This document shows, piece by piece, positions 24,780-37,879 of a stretch of 64,000 bases of DNA. Origin of the DNA: Acanthochlamys bracteata (lineage: Eukaryota > Streptophyta > Magnoliopsida > Pandanales > Velloziaceae); the NCBI GenBank assembly GCA_019914995.1, contig CM034128.1:4714501-4778500 (forward strand). Reading direction: 5' to 3'. The notes below the pieces were generated by a model that saw only the letters and a list, made by a program, of their open reading frames with translations, was not told the DNA's origin and ran no database searches. The translations under genes were made by a program, and so were the position numbers. The number at the start of each line of letters is the position of its first letter. Position 1 is the stretch's first letter.

Positions 24780-26400
24780 AAAATATAATTTTTTTTAAAT
24801 AAAAGATCTTTTATTATTTTTTAAAAATTAATTTTTTTATTTCTAAAAAATAATAAAAATATGTAATAAAAAGATTAAATTACATAAAATTTTTCTACAT
24901 TATCTAAATTTTTGAATAAATTTTTTTAATATTTATAAAGTATATATTAGAAAATATAAAATAAAAAAAATTGAAAAGTTGGATTTGGAATTGCATTCCA
25001 AACACACTCGCAATGAGACTTTTGAGTTTTCCTACCTGTTTGAGTTTGCTTTTTTTATTTCATTTAAATATTTATATTTTTCAATAACTTTTTTTTATAT
25101 TATTTAAATTTAAAACTATAAATAAATTAACATGTTATATAATTTTGTTATTCATTAATTAAAAAACTAATTATTTTTACAAGAATTAAAATTTTTTTAA
25201 AAGATTTAAAGTTATTATTTAAGTATTTCTAAACTTTTTTTGGATTGCCTCAATTGGATTAAGTTAAAATTTGGGATAAGATTTTCATCTATTTTTATTA
25301 TACAATTTTTAACAAATTCTATAAAACTTTTTTAAAATTAAAAAATATAAAAGAATTGTACCTCATAAAATGAGTATGAGGTTAATATACAAACTGCAGA
25401 CTACCCACCTTCAACCTTTTGGCTTGGTCCATGCAATCTTCGTCATCCACAGCCCACAGAGTTTAGTACTATTTCTCAGTTTGCCCAAAACTTTTCCTTT
25501 CCATGTGATACCACATGGTTCCCACGTTTGATCAAAAAACCACAATTTTAATTAAAACAATGGCACAGGAATATTTATCCTCACGAATTCAATCCCCAAT
25601 CAAATACACATTAGTACCTTCGACTAATTCAGATCAACTTTTTTTGTTTAATTTATCTTCGACCCAATTCATAATTAAGCTCACGGATCAAGTCTAATTA
25701 GACCGAACTAGACCCAGCCCATTGACAATTAGATTATACTTGGCTAAATTTTAAATTTTTTAATTCTATTTTTTTATTTATATATTTTAACAAATATTTA
25801 TAATATATATATATTAAAATTTTTTAAAATACAAAAATAAATTTATATAGTAAAATCTTATTATTTGTTATTTACTTACTTTTTAAATAAAATTGGAGAA
25901 CTTATTTTGTAAAAATTTATAAATATTTTCAATTTTTAAAAAGTTTTTGAAAGCACTACAAAAATTTTCTTCTTCTGCCCGCAAAGCTAAGCCAAGCTTA
26001 AAGCAAGTCATGGCCAAGGGAGCTGAGTTGAGCTGAGCTGAGCCGAGCCGTTTCCAAACTGGACAAGCTTGTTTTGCCAGCTCTCTTGTTGGTGGTTGGG
26101 CGTGCTCTCACGCCCTGGAGAAGTACCCCCACCCCACGTCTTTCCCCTCATGGCAAGCCAGCTTACGTGGCACCAACCATCCTTCTCTCCGAAAGTTCTA
26201 TAAACGGTCTTGATTAATTGTGCGCGGTCCATCTAACGGTTACTTCTCTTTAAAGTCTCTCCATCGCCAGTTCATACCTTTTCTCTTTTCTTCCAACTTT
26301 ACCCCTTTTAGGCCCCACACTTGAAAGTAATTATTATATTTTTATTTTTTTAAAAACTTTTTTCCTAAAAGTTAACGGTGGATATGAATTTTCGAGTTAA
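24780..26400. other. Intergenic, AT-rich, with element ends
   Basis: Two nearly pure A/T blocks lie at about 24780-25010 and 25750-25960. The first ends in GCATTCCAAACACACTCG. Ends of this GTGTTTGGAA type recur in several A/T blocks of the window and probably mark decayed miniature elements. No ORF with coding character was found. Confidence 0.45.
26020..26050 (+). repeat. Imperfect GAGCT/GAGCC short tandem repeat
   Basis: Six pentamer units of the type GAGCT, GAGTT and GAGCC in a row, about 380 bases upstream of the actin TATA box. The function is unknown. Confidence 0.75.
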
Positions 26401-26426
26401 TTGTTGTTTCTTTTTCAGGCGAGTGC

Positions 26427-26434
26427 TATATAAA
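26427..26434 (+). promoter_or_regulatory. Actin TATA box
   Basis: TATATAAA lies about 170 bases before the end of the non-coding first exon at 26601. The surrounding GC-rich, ordered sequence fits a core promoter. Confidence 0.7.
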
Positions 26435-26601
26435 CATCCTCGCTTTATTATTACTCTCGCCTGCCATTGCCCCTTACGACTCGCGAAGAAAAAATTTTAG
26501 AAAGAGAAGAAGAGCAAGAGAGATCCGTCGCTTGCTGCGCGACGCAGAACGATTTCATTACAATTTTCATCACTCTTCGATCGATCGATTAATTTTAAAA
26601 G

Positions 26602-27420
26602 GTTAGTAGAACTCTGATCTTCTAATTGCTTTCTGTCTAATTTTTTACGGATCGATTTGTTTGATCTGTGTAGATGTGGACATGTGAGCTCTGAAATCTT
26701 ACTGCTTGGTTAGATTTTCAGGAGTAATTGATGAAATGTAGTAGATCGAGCGGTTTTTTATCTTTTGTTTTGTTTGTGATTTTTAATGGAATGAGATCTG
26801 AGTAAAGAGGAATCAAAGAATGATCTAATTAATGTAGCTATTGAAGGATGAGAATTTTTAAGTCGTGATGTTTGAAATGTGTGTGGTATTTTGGATGATC
26901 TGATTCAAGATTGCTAAATGATGATGCTGTCAGGAACATGCGTGGCGTTTTGAATCCTTATCTATGTTCTAGATAGGAATTGTATCCAAAGAGTTGTTAT
27001 CAGTCATTATCTTAGATATCAAATGGGTACGCTCTGCTACATTGTCATTTCCATTCACGCTCCTCAGCTCCCATTTTTATATGTACAGTTGTCAGGGTCT
27101 TAAATCATTGAAGGATCTGATACTGAAAGCATTTTTTGTTTGGATTTTTATTGTTCCTGGTGCAAGTTGCATCGTCCTATAAATTTCTTAGTATGCATAT
27201 TGAACTGCAATGAATGGGCATCACATTGTAGATATGTTCAAGTAATTACAATATCTAGTCAAAGGTGTGCCATGATATGTGAAACTGTATATACACAGTA
27301 TTATTCATGTTTAAGTGTTATCAACCAAGGATATTGGATCTGTATTCTTCAGAAATAATTTAAATTACAACTGAACGGGTTCTGAATTCGATTTTCATAA
27401 CTTAATTCAACTGTCTGCAG
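26602..27420 (+). other. Actin 5'-leader intron
   Basis: The donor is AAAAG|GTTAGT at 26601/26602 and the acceptor CTGCAG|ATCTAG at 27420/27421, nine bases before the start codon. Leader introns are typical of plant actin genes and are known to raise expression. Confidence 0.85.
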
Positions 27421-27429
27421 ATCTAGGAA

Positions 27430-28888
<1,459 letters not shown>

Positions 28889-28889
28889 G

Positions 28890-31500
28890 TTTCTTATGTT
28901 GGTGAGCAGCTTCTATTTTATTCAGGTGTTTTTTGAGTTGAGTCATGTAAGCTTGTCTGATGATGGTTGTTGTGGCGTAAATCAGAGGCAAGTTGATTTT
29001 TTTCATCAGAACTGTATCTGTAACACTTTTTCATTCACCACCATTCAATTCAACAATGTAGGTTGTCACAACGTCTGCTACTAGTTTTAGAAGATTGATA
29101 TTCTTCACTGCTTTTGTTGTTTCCAGATACTATTAGATTGTATGCTACCTAGGTTCTTTTGGATCTGTTATTAGATACTTTGAGCAATTTACTTAGCCAC
29201 TGGGGAGGTTTGTGGGAAGTTTTTTCTTTCTATTGCAACGCTTATAAACATATTTGAGAAAAGCCCATGAATTAGCAATTATGTTGTTGCAGTTGTTTTC
29301 TTTGCATCTGTTTGATTACTAAATTCTATTGATATTGATTAATTTGCAACTATTTAAACACAAGTTCGTAGCCTGCTGACTGAGTTGCAAAAGAATCTTT
29401 GCATGTGGTTGTAAGTATCAGATTTTGTTTTGTTTATTACACAGACAGTTATGCTGCAGTGTTGTGAAAGCCAAGTGATGATTGTTTCTTTCGAACGATG
29501 TTGTGTCCGCTTGATTTAGGTGTGTTCTTTTAAATTGGGAAGCAACCTTTTCTCACTTAAAAAATCACTTTTGAATAACTTTTGATATTTTTTACAATAA
29601 TTATTTTTCATAACTCATTTTTAAAAACTAACTTTTATGAAAGATTATTTTTCAGAAAATCACATTTTTTTTAAAAATGACACTTATTTTTCTTATTATG
29701 AACTTATGTAAGCATTTGGCAGTGCCTTTTCCTAAAAAAAAGTTATTTTTAATTTTAATTTGTCAATATTTTTTTATAATATTCTTACAAAATTTATTTA
29801 AATTTTAAAAAGTATAGTTTCTACGTTAGATTTTATTATTGTTTATTTATTTTTTGTTAAAAAAATAGAATTCGTTTATTAAAATTAAAAAAAATTTATT
29901 TTAGAAAAGTATATTTTAAAAATTAATCCCAAACATCTCTTAATCCCTCAAGGAGACAGCTAGTGCAGTTGTCGTAGAGCAGCTTTTGTGCTAATAGTTA
30001 ATTGTTCGCTGTTGTCAAAGCAAAGTTAATTGCAGTTGTCTGAAATTATTACCTGCACATTTCCGAAGTGGTACTTGGTTGTTTCCTAAGCTGTAGTTGT
30101 TGTGCAGAAGATGCAAACCACATGCTAGTCATTCATGCGACGTTTCAGCTTTGTTTACTTCAAGTTTTTTGTTATTCTTCACAGTTCATATGTATAGATT
30201 CTTTCAGAATAAGTACAGCAGTGCAACTATAATCTGATTTCACATTTAAATGAAAGCCTAAGATCGAACCAGCAAACCAGGGCCAGCTGTTGCTTGTTGA
30301 ACAATGAGTTCAGGCAGAATGTATTTCTTCTGGAAAAGTCTAGTTCAAGATCTGACCTACTAAAATGCCATGGATTCATAATCAAGTTAGTTTGATGAAC
30401 TGATTATGGCAAGATTTCTCTTGCGATTCAATTTACTCAGTTGGATGTGATCCAGTTGTTATGAGCTCTTTCAATTTTTGCTAGCAAATTTTAAAGGAGC
30501 TGGAAAGATACAGGTTTGAGAAACAGCTGAAGACTGAAGTAGAGAGAACAGAAACATAAGAGCACCAATTTCAGTTCCAACTCGACGTCAAAGCTACTGC
30601 AGACCAAAAACCTGCGAGATTCGAAGGCCTGCCACTTGTATGTTACGAAGCTTCGAAAACACTTCCCCCATAAAATAATAGTTTTCCGCCAAGAAGAAAC
30701 ATTTCACAATTCTTTCACTGATACTAAATTTCTACGACATTTTTATATTTGAATTATTCAAGTTCTAAATTAGTACTAAAATCCTATAACAATAATATTA
30801 TACTTATAATTTTCAAAGAAGATACGCACTCACTCCATCAATATTAATGAATCAAAATGGAGTCCTGTCCTAGTCTCTATCAAAGGATAGCAAGATACTC
30901 CTTCCAGCAACTTGCCTTTCACTCAAGGATCTCATCATAGAAAAAGACCACCCACTAATTCAAATCAAATCAGACCTGATGGTTTTCTTAATTCTCAAAC
31001 CCTTCTTAAAATTTTAACGGACTGAAGGCAGGATTGTATAACCCAAAAATATTATCAGCATGATTAGGTGCATAAAAAAGAAACCAAAAAAAAAAAATAA
31101 AAGTTGGGTTCTTACTTTATATCCCACTTCCAGAATGAAAATGGTACAAGCTAACCAGAACCTTTGATTTGTTGTCACTACTACTCTGTCCATGGTTGCG
31201 CATTAACTTAAAGCTTCTTTTTTCTTTAAGCTTAGTACAGGAGATCAAACTGAAACTTTCAGTAAATTTCAAACCATTTCAACCTAATTACTAATTAGTT
31301 TTGGTACAAAATTTTTAACAAGTTAGAAAAAGAATTAACTGTCACTGTATGTAACTGAAGGATTAAGCAACAAATTAAACACAACCAACTATAAAAAGGG
31401 AACAGTAACTCTGAAACATTTTTTTTCCCTTGGGAATCAATCATATTTACAACAATATTAAAACTAAAATTGAAGTTAACTAGTTGATCATGATCTATAG
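28890..31500. other. Actin 3' flank and intergenic region
   Basis: The actin 3' untranslated region begins at 28889. From about 29560 to 29940 the sequence becomes A/T-rich with mirrored AAAATCAC and GTGATTTT-like words, probably a decayed inverted-repeat element. The region 29940-31500 shows no coding pattern. Confidence 0.45.
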
Positions 31501-31512
31501 CTAGTCTAGCAC

Positions 31513-32142
31513 TCACCTATTTTCAGAAATCCTTCCTTCATGCTCTAATGGGACGATAACCGACTGCACCGTGCTCACTACTGCCGCACAACTCGTAACC
31601 TTCTGACAGTTTCCGAACAGACATTGCCGACAAGTCGGGCACGATGACCGTGATAACAACCAGCGATCAATACACTTAACATGAAACGCATGGTTGCACT
31701 TTGGCAAAACTCTTATTTTCTCTCCAGCGATGAACTCCGACAAACAAATCGCGCACTCTGACCCTGCACTGCCGGCCAGCTTCATTCCTTCTTCATAAAC
31801 CAAGATCGGTAGAGATCTCATAGCTCTCCTACGAGCGCCAAGTAGAGCTATTCTTGCTGCTGCAGAGTTTGAATCCGGCTCAAGCGCCATGCGTGCAGAA
31901 CAACGGAGAGCACACCGAACTATTGAGTTGAGACCGAGAGCGCAGATTAACGCGCATAGTAGAACGGCGAGGATCATGACTACGTTAGCGTCGAAGCTGT
32001 TTTCAGGCTTTGTTGGGTTCGCAGAAGGTGAAGAAGCTGCTGCTGCGTTGGGTGTGTAGAGTGGAGCATGCAGAAGAAGCCTTCTTGAGTAGATTGTTAG
32101 TACTGCAAGGGATTGAATGTGTTCAAGAGATGTCGTAGACAT
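31513..32142 (-). CDS. ATL-type RING-H2 E3 ubiquitin ligase, intronless
   Basis: ATL proteins are membrane-anchored E3 ubiquitin ligases. A single exon encodes 209 residues. One membrane segment spans about residues 53-75 (NVVMILAVLLCALICALGLN). The basic stretch RIALLGARRRAM follows, with a weak GLD-type motif (LPILVYEEG) before the RING. The RING-H2 ligands are complete: Cys130, Cys133, Cys149, His151, His154, Cys157, Cys168 and Cys171, with Pro and Trp in the ATL spacing (CxxCLxxF, then CIDRWL, then CPTC). The tail is short. Lack of introns and the length fit small ATLs of the ATL78-80 type, but I cannot fix the paralogue. The start is the first ATG after a TATA-bearing promoter. Confidence 0.93.
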   Translation of the reverse strand: MSTTSLEHIQSLAVLTIYSRRLLLHAPLYTPNAAAASSPSANPTKPENSFDANVVMILAVLLCALICALGLNSIVRCALRCSARMALEPDSNSAAARIALLGARRRAMRSLPILVYEEGMKLAGSAGSECAICLSEFIAGEKIRVLPKCNHAFHVKCIDRWLLSRSSCPTCRQCLFGNCQKVTSCAAVVSTVQSVIVPLEHEGRISENR

Positions 32143-32262
32143 TTCTGCTAGCTTGTTGTTTATAGTTGATATTTAGTGATCAAGTACTGAATGGATGAGA
32201 TGGATTCGTTCTAGCTTTGGTTGAAATAATTTTCTTTTCTAGAATGATGGTTTGGAATGGGG

Positions 32263-32270
32263 TATATATA
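32263..32270 (-). promoter_or_regulatory. TATA box of the ATL gene
   Basis: TATATATA on the minus strand, about 120 bases upstream of the ATG at 32142. Confidence 0.6.
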
Positions 32271-32289
32271 GAGAGGTTGCTTGGCCTTT

Positions 32290-35200
32290 GGAGTGAAAAA
32301 GAGCAAGGGTGTTCTTTTTTCTGAACGAATTGAAGAGATGTAGCACGAAGATTCTATGGTCCACCGTTTTAGAGTACGTTTCAGAATATTTTTTAAATAA
32401 AAATATTTTAATTTTTTTAAAAAATAAATTTAGATTTTCTTAAAATATGTATATATTAATTTTTATATTTTAAAAAATTATGTACATATGCTAAACAAGT
32501 CTAACACGGTGAATGTATTATAATATATGCTAGACAAGCTAAACAATTTTGATGGAATATATATTCTAGCTTGTTAGAGACTGTATAATAACATGTACGT
32601 ATATTGATTATTGTCTTTATGAGTACTTATTAAAAAAAAATTATTTTTAAATTTTAAATATAAAATAAAATTATATAATAATATTTTATTTTTAAAAAAT
32701 ATTTTTAATAAATTTAATATAATACTATAAAACTAGATTAAAAAATATATAAAGTAAAAAATTTTTAAATAAAAGAAAAAGCAACGCAAACGCACTCTCA
32801 GTGTTGAGTGTTGATATATAAAACTATTACTATAACTCTTTTTTTTAAATTTTATTCTAAGAATCTAGTCTAACGAATTGTCTCTCTGTATCAGTATCTT
32901 TTTTTTTTTCTATTAAACTTTTTCGCTAAAAGCTTGTGTCGTTGTGCGATTGCTTATTTTGTTTATACTAATTCTTCTACTTTTTTAATTAATGAAAAAT
33001 TTGCCAAGACTTCAAATAATGTTAAAAAACACTTACGTAAATAAAGTTTCTCTAAAAAATAATGAAAATTTTAATTCTTAATCAGTAAGAACCATGGAAA
33101 AAGAAATTCTTTAAGACATCATAGAGTTAAAACCCGTAGAGCGATAAATTCTTTTTTATAAGAATAGCATTATGCTGAATAATGGAAAATAAAAAAAGTG
33201 TAGTTTTTAATTTCTTATATAATATAGATCCAAATTCAATTATAGTTAATTAAGGAGATATATGTGATTTCATTTGTTACGTACTTCTTATTTTAAAAAA
33301 TATTTTAATAAATTTTTTATTTTTAAATAATTTTATATTAGTATAAATTTATTAAAAATGTGAAATAAATAATTAATAAATAATTTTTTATGAAAACTGA
33401 AACAGCTCCATAAATTATGCCACGTGTACTCACATATCCTACTTCGTCCGAAAAGGGATCCAATATGCTCTGTTTAGATGAGATTCAAAAAAGAAAAGTG
33501 TTTTTGGTGCGGTTAGAGTTGGCACTGGGAATCAAGCTCAACCAACTTGAACGGACGTGACTTTTTAATCTGAAGCGAAAACCAAGCCGAAATAGATGGG
33601 GTTTCCGCGTGAATCCCATGAGAGCATTAGACCCGAAGAGAGGCCCACCTATTATAATAGGGCTTTTAGATAAGGCTTGACTCTGTCAACGTGGGTCCAA
33701 CAAGCGGTCAATCTTTTTATTGGTTATTTATTAAAGTGTGTAGAACTTAGTCAGACTATCACTAAGAGACATGTTTAGCTCAGTATTTATTTTATTTCTT
33801 TTACTTTCAATAAATTTATATTATTTAAAAATTAATATATATAATTTTAGTTTTTGAGTTAAAAAAATAAGTTTAAACGTCCCTTAAGAAGATTTTATAC
33901 TAGAAGACATTGTAATCACAAACTTCTAATATAGTTATTACATTTTTTCTTTTGATACTCAATTTTAATTTATTATTTTCTTCCCCTTTCAAAAGAATTG
34001 AGTCTGAAATTAACAATAAGAGATTCTGTGAAACAAGCTAAGGTAATAAAAGATTGCGTAAAACCATTGTCCAAAATATAAATAATTAGGAACTCTATGC
34101 AGTCTTTCTCATGAAATCTACCTGGGAATCACAACTAATTAGGATGTATTTTTTAGATTGAAACTAAGTTATTATAAATAGTATTATTATAGAAATAAGT
34201 TTATTATTATATTTTTTATAAAATAAATTGAAAGTAATTTTTATTTTTGTTGTATAACTGAAAGTGAATTAGAAATAATTTTTTAGTACAAAATGTTAAG
34301 TTTTAAGGGTGAAAACAAGTTATCTACTAGTTTGTTTTTTTCCACACACATATTTCTAGCATCTTCAAATTTGAACTTAAAAGCAAATATCTTAGTGTTA
34401 AATTATTATGCAGAACTTGCCTAATTATTGTATAGAAATCTTAGCTAGAATGGCACCCTATAGTTCCCCCACTAATATCTCCAAAATTATCCGAAACAGG
34501 CAAGTGGATCAACGCATTAATTATTACATGTAAATGGCGCTTTAATTTCCTTCTGAATCAAATTAAAACAATCTTATTTTTGTCGGAAATGTCAACGAGA
34601 CAAAGACATGCAATATTGCATTCATTTTATTAGACACCTATAGAATATTTATCTTATTTGATTATTGCACTACTTACTCTACTAACATATCCAATCAATT
34701 AAGGTTTCTCTGCATATATACTGTCTGTTAATTAATTAAAGAGGTGATATAAACTTTTCGTTCTTTTCTACAAAACTAAAGTGCAACTTATATAATGGAG
34801 AGACACTAGTACTACAATATTTCTTTCTACAAAACAAAACAGATATGCAGATCATTAAAGTTTTCACTATCTGAAAAAGTTTAGCAGTAGTGTTCATTGT
34901 ATCGTATGCAAGTAGTAGTAGAGACACTAAAATCCATTGATATGTACGTCATTCAAAACTTAATTAGGTTTTTGCAGTATGTATATTGATCGTGATGAAA
35001 ACAGTTAGCAGTAGTGCCGTTCATTGTGTTGTCTGCTTTATTATCTGTTAGAGGAAAGTGGAGTAGAAACTTTGCTGTCTTTTAAAAGAAACTAAAGCGC
35101 AAGAATCTCATGTTAAGTTATAATATATGATTTGATACTGTTAGCTAGCTAGCACTGTTCACTATCTATATTTTAATTAATCTTTATTGTATGTTTTTAT

Positions 35201-37050
35201 CAGGCAAAGCCGCAAGCAACTGCTTCTGTTTTCTTTTTATGGAAACAAAGAGTTACAAGTTGTACTATATAGAGGATTACAGTACACTTTATATACTGCG
35301 CGGCGTTCTAATTAAGCCTATGCAATCAATGAGAAGAGTGTTAGTTGAGATTCTGACTTGGCTCATTAGTATTCTTTATTAATTTGCTCTTAATGAAGAA
35401 GCAACAATTCTCATGTATAATTTGATGCTTTAAATTATTTTTAAAGTCTATATTTTCTGTATCCTGTTTCAAGTCCGGATAAAAAAAGAGGATTAAGGTA
35501 AGTTAACAATCAGCGTAAAATTTTATCAATTTTAATAACATTGACTGTAGCCAAGTTTTCTTTGTGTCAAATTAAATTACAGTGTGAAAATCGTTGAGGA
35601 CGTATGGGATATTGGGATGGAGTTAAATATTTGACATATATCGTTTTTTCGTTGCTATTTTTAAGAGACTAGTAAGATATGAATCTAAAATTCACACACC
35701 CAAATCCTGCAGTGGGAATTCTGTGGCCGGAGTTCTCTCTATTATGGGTTCAAACGTAAGCTAATCAGTACGAGGTTAATTAACTTTGCTTTCACTAACA
35801 TCAAATTAATCCAAAAGTATATAAAAATGTTAATTGTTTACATGAAAAGATTTGGAAGAACAAGTTGGTGAATAATAAAATTGTCTTTTGTTTGGAAACA
35901 GCAGGAAAGTTGTGCAACTTTTTTGATCATTGGTTCTCCTTGAAGAAGCACGCCTTAAAACCTGGAGCAAGATAAATTATTTTCCACTTGGATAACCATA
36001 AATGTATCGTGAATTTTTCAATCTGTAATCATATTGCTTCATGTTTCTATTGGTTAAATGGTAGTGCTACGAGTTTAGTGTTTGAATCGGACGTTTATGC
36101 GCTAATTGAGTTTCAGTGAAACACACTTTAAAGCTCTAGAGCCTGCCGGACGTTTAGGAAATCTTATGAAAACTATTTTTTTTTTTAAATTGAAAGTATT
36201 TTTTATTCTATTTTAAAAAATAAGTTTTATTTTTGTGACTAAAATAAATAAATAATAATGTAGACCAAATTATCTAAAAAAATTCAGTAATTTTATCCTA
36301 ATTTATTTTTCAAGTGCACGTTTGTCATGTACCGTATAACAAATAATAAATTTGTTTTATAGAGTTATTATTGATTCTAATTCAAACTAAATTACAAAAA
36401 ATTGTGTTTTTGTAAAGTCTCAAAAGTATAAAAAAGCTAAAAAAGGAAAGTAAAATACGGATCAAAAAAATAGATATGCAAACAACTAGAATTTTGTAAA
36501 CCACCACTAATATTGTTAATTTAATTCTTAAATAAAATGTGATAATAGATGATGATTATTCTGAAAATTTTGGTCCAATTTTTAGGCAGGATTTCTAATT
36601 ATGATTTTAATCTTGATTCAGTATAAACTCACTTATCTGTAATATTATTCTAACTCTTTAGAAATTATTAGAGATGTATTAAATTTTGTGAAATCATAAA
36701 TCATACAGCTTCATTCACTTTAGTCAAGTAAATACTAATTATAATTATTCATTCTGTGATTCTTAAACTATACTAGAATTACTCCTTGCGAATATAATTA
36801 ATAAAATAATATAGATATTAAATTCAATGTTGATCAGATATATAAATTTAATATCTAAATATATTTTCATACAAGAATTAATAACTCACAGTAAATAAAA
36901 AATATATACATCATATAATATTAAAAAAATAAATAAAATTTAGAATTTTATATCTAACTTTAAATTAGAAAATTTAGCCATTTATGTTGAAATTATAAAC
37001 AATAAAAATAATTAAAATAAATATAAATTTAAGAATTCGAATGTATAAAA
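32290..37050. other. AT-rich intergenic desert, left part
   Basis: No gene was recognised. Several A/T blocks have ends resembling the other small elements of the window. A block ending at about 32805 has the right end GCAACGCAAACGCACTCTCA. A short element of about 120 bases at 33768-33887 has GACATGTTTAGCTC on the left and the reverse complement GGGACGTTTAAACT on the right. A CACGTG G-box at 33421 is not near any gene start. Confidence 0.45.
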
Positions 37051-37055
37051 TAGCA

Positions 37056-37313
37056 ATGTCGCCGTCTTCAAATTTGCTCCCTCGTTTGTCTTCTGGTTTG
37101 GCTCTCCGTCTATGTTTGAAATTCTGTTCATATCTCGATAGTTTCTCGTGTGGTGAACTCCTTGGCAGCCGCGATGCTCTTGCTAAGAAGAAAAGGAAAT
37201 GCTTCCGTAGTGATTAAAGCCTCCTCTCTCAACAAGACTCGGTGCCCGTAAAAAGAATTCCTCCTCCTTTGCTGGACCATATTAATACAATGGGCTGAAA
37301 TTAGCAAGGCCCA
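37056..37313. other. Orphan GC-richer island with site II motifs and two overlapping small ORFs
   Basis: Between two A/T-rich blocks lies about 250 bases of normal composition. The plus strand has a 53-codon ORF at 37056-37217 (starts MSPSSNLLPRLSSG, ends AKKKRKCFRSD). The minus strand has a 50-codon ORF at 37128-37280 (starts MVQQRRRNSFYGHR). TGGGC at 37291-37295 and GGCCCA at 37308-37313 stand just upstream of the minus ORF, the usual place for site II promoter elements. I recognise neither protein. It may be the 5' end of a lost minus-strand gene. Confidence 0.3.
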
Positions 37314-37654
37314 TTTATTCTTATTAATGTCAATTCAATGCATCTTATTGACTTCCTTGTTTGTAATTCCTCTTAGATGTGCATATGCATAATATAAATT
37401 ACATTAGCTTGCAACCATTGAAACAATTATATAAATTATATTAAAAATATATAAAAAATAACATGTTTATATTGTTATGAAACAATAAAAAATCTTATAA
37501 CATAAATTTTTTTTACACTTTCTAAATTTTTAAATAAATTTAATAAAGTATTATATAAAATTTATTTTAAAATATAAATCGGAGAAGTTGAAAAGCACTT
37601 CTCCTGAATGCACTCTCAAACACGGCTCTAGCCTATGAACTAAGCAACATTGAG

Positions 37655-37879
37655 GGGATGCTTAAGAGTTAAGAGTGCTTAAAAAACATTTTTTAAAAAT
37701 AAATTTATTATAAAGCTTTTCAAAAAATGGGCTTGATTTTTGTAATTTAAACATAATGAACCTTACAAATATAAAGATTTAACAATTTATCTATGTCAAA
37801 TTAAAAAAAATATTGTAAAAAGTTTATGAAAAAAGAAGCTGAAATTAAATTTTGAGACGCAGGCACTCCTAACATGCCC
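37655..37879. repeat. Small inverted-repeat element of a different type
   Basis: The left end GGGATGCTTAAGAGTTAAGA and the reverse complement of the right end GGGCATGTTAGGAGTGCC are related but imperfect. The 225-bp body is A/T-rich and non-coding. No target duplication was found. Confidence 0.35.
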
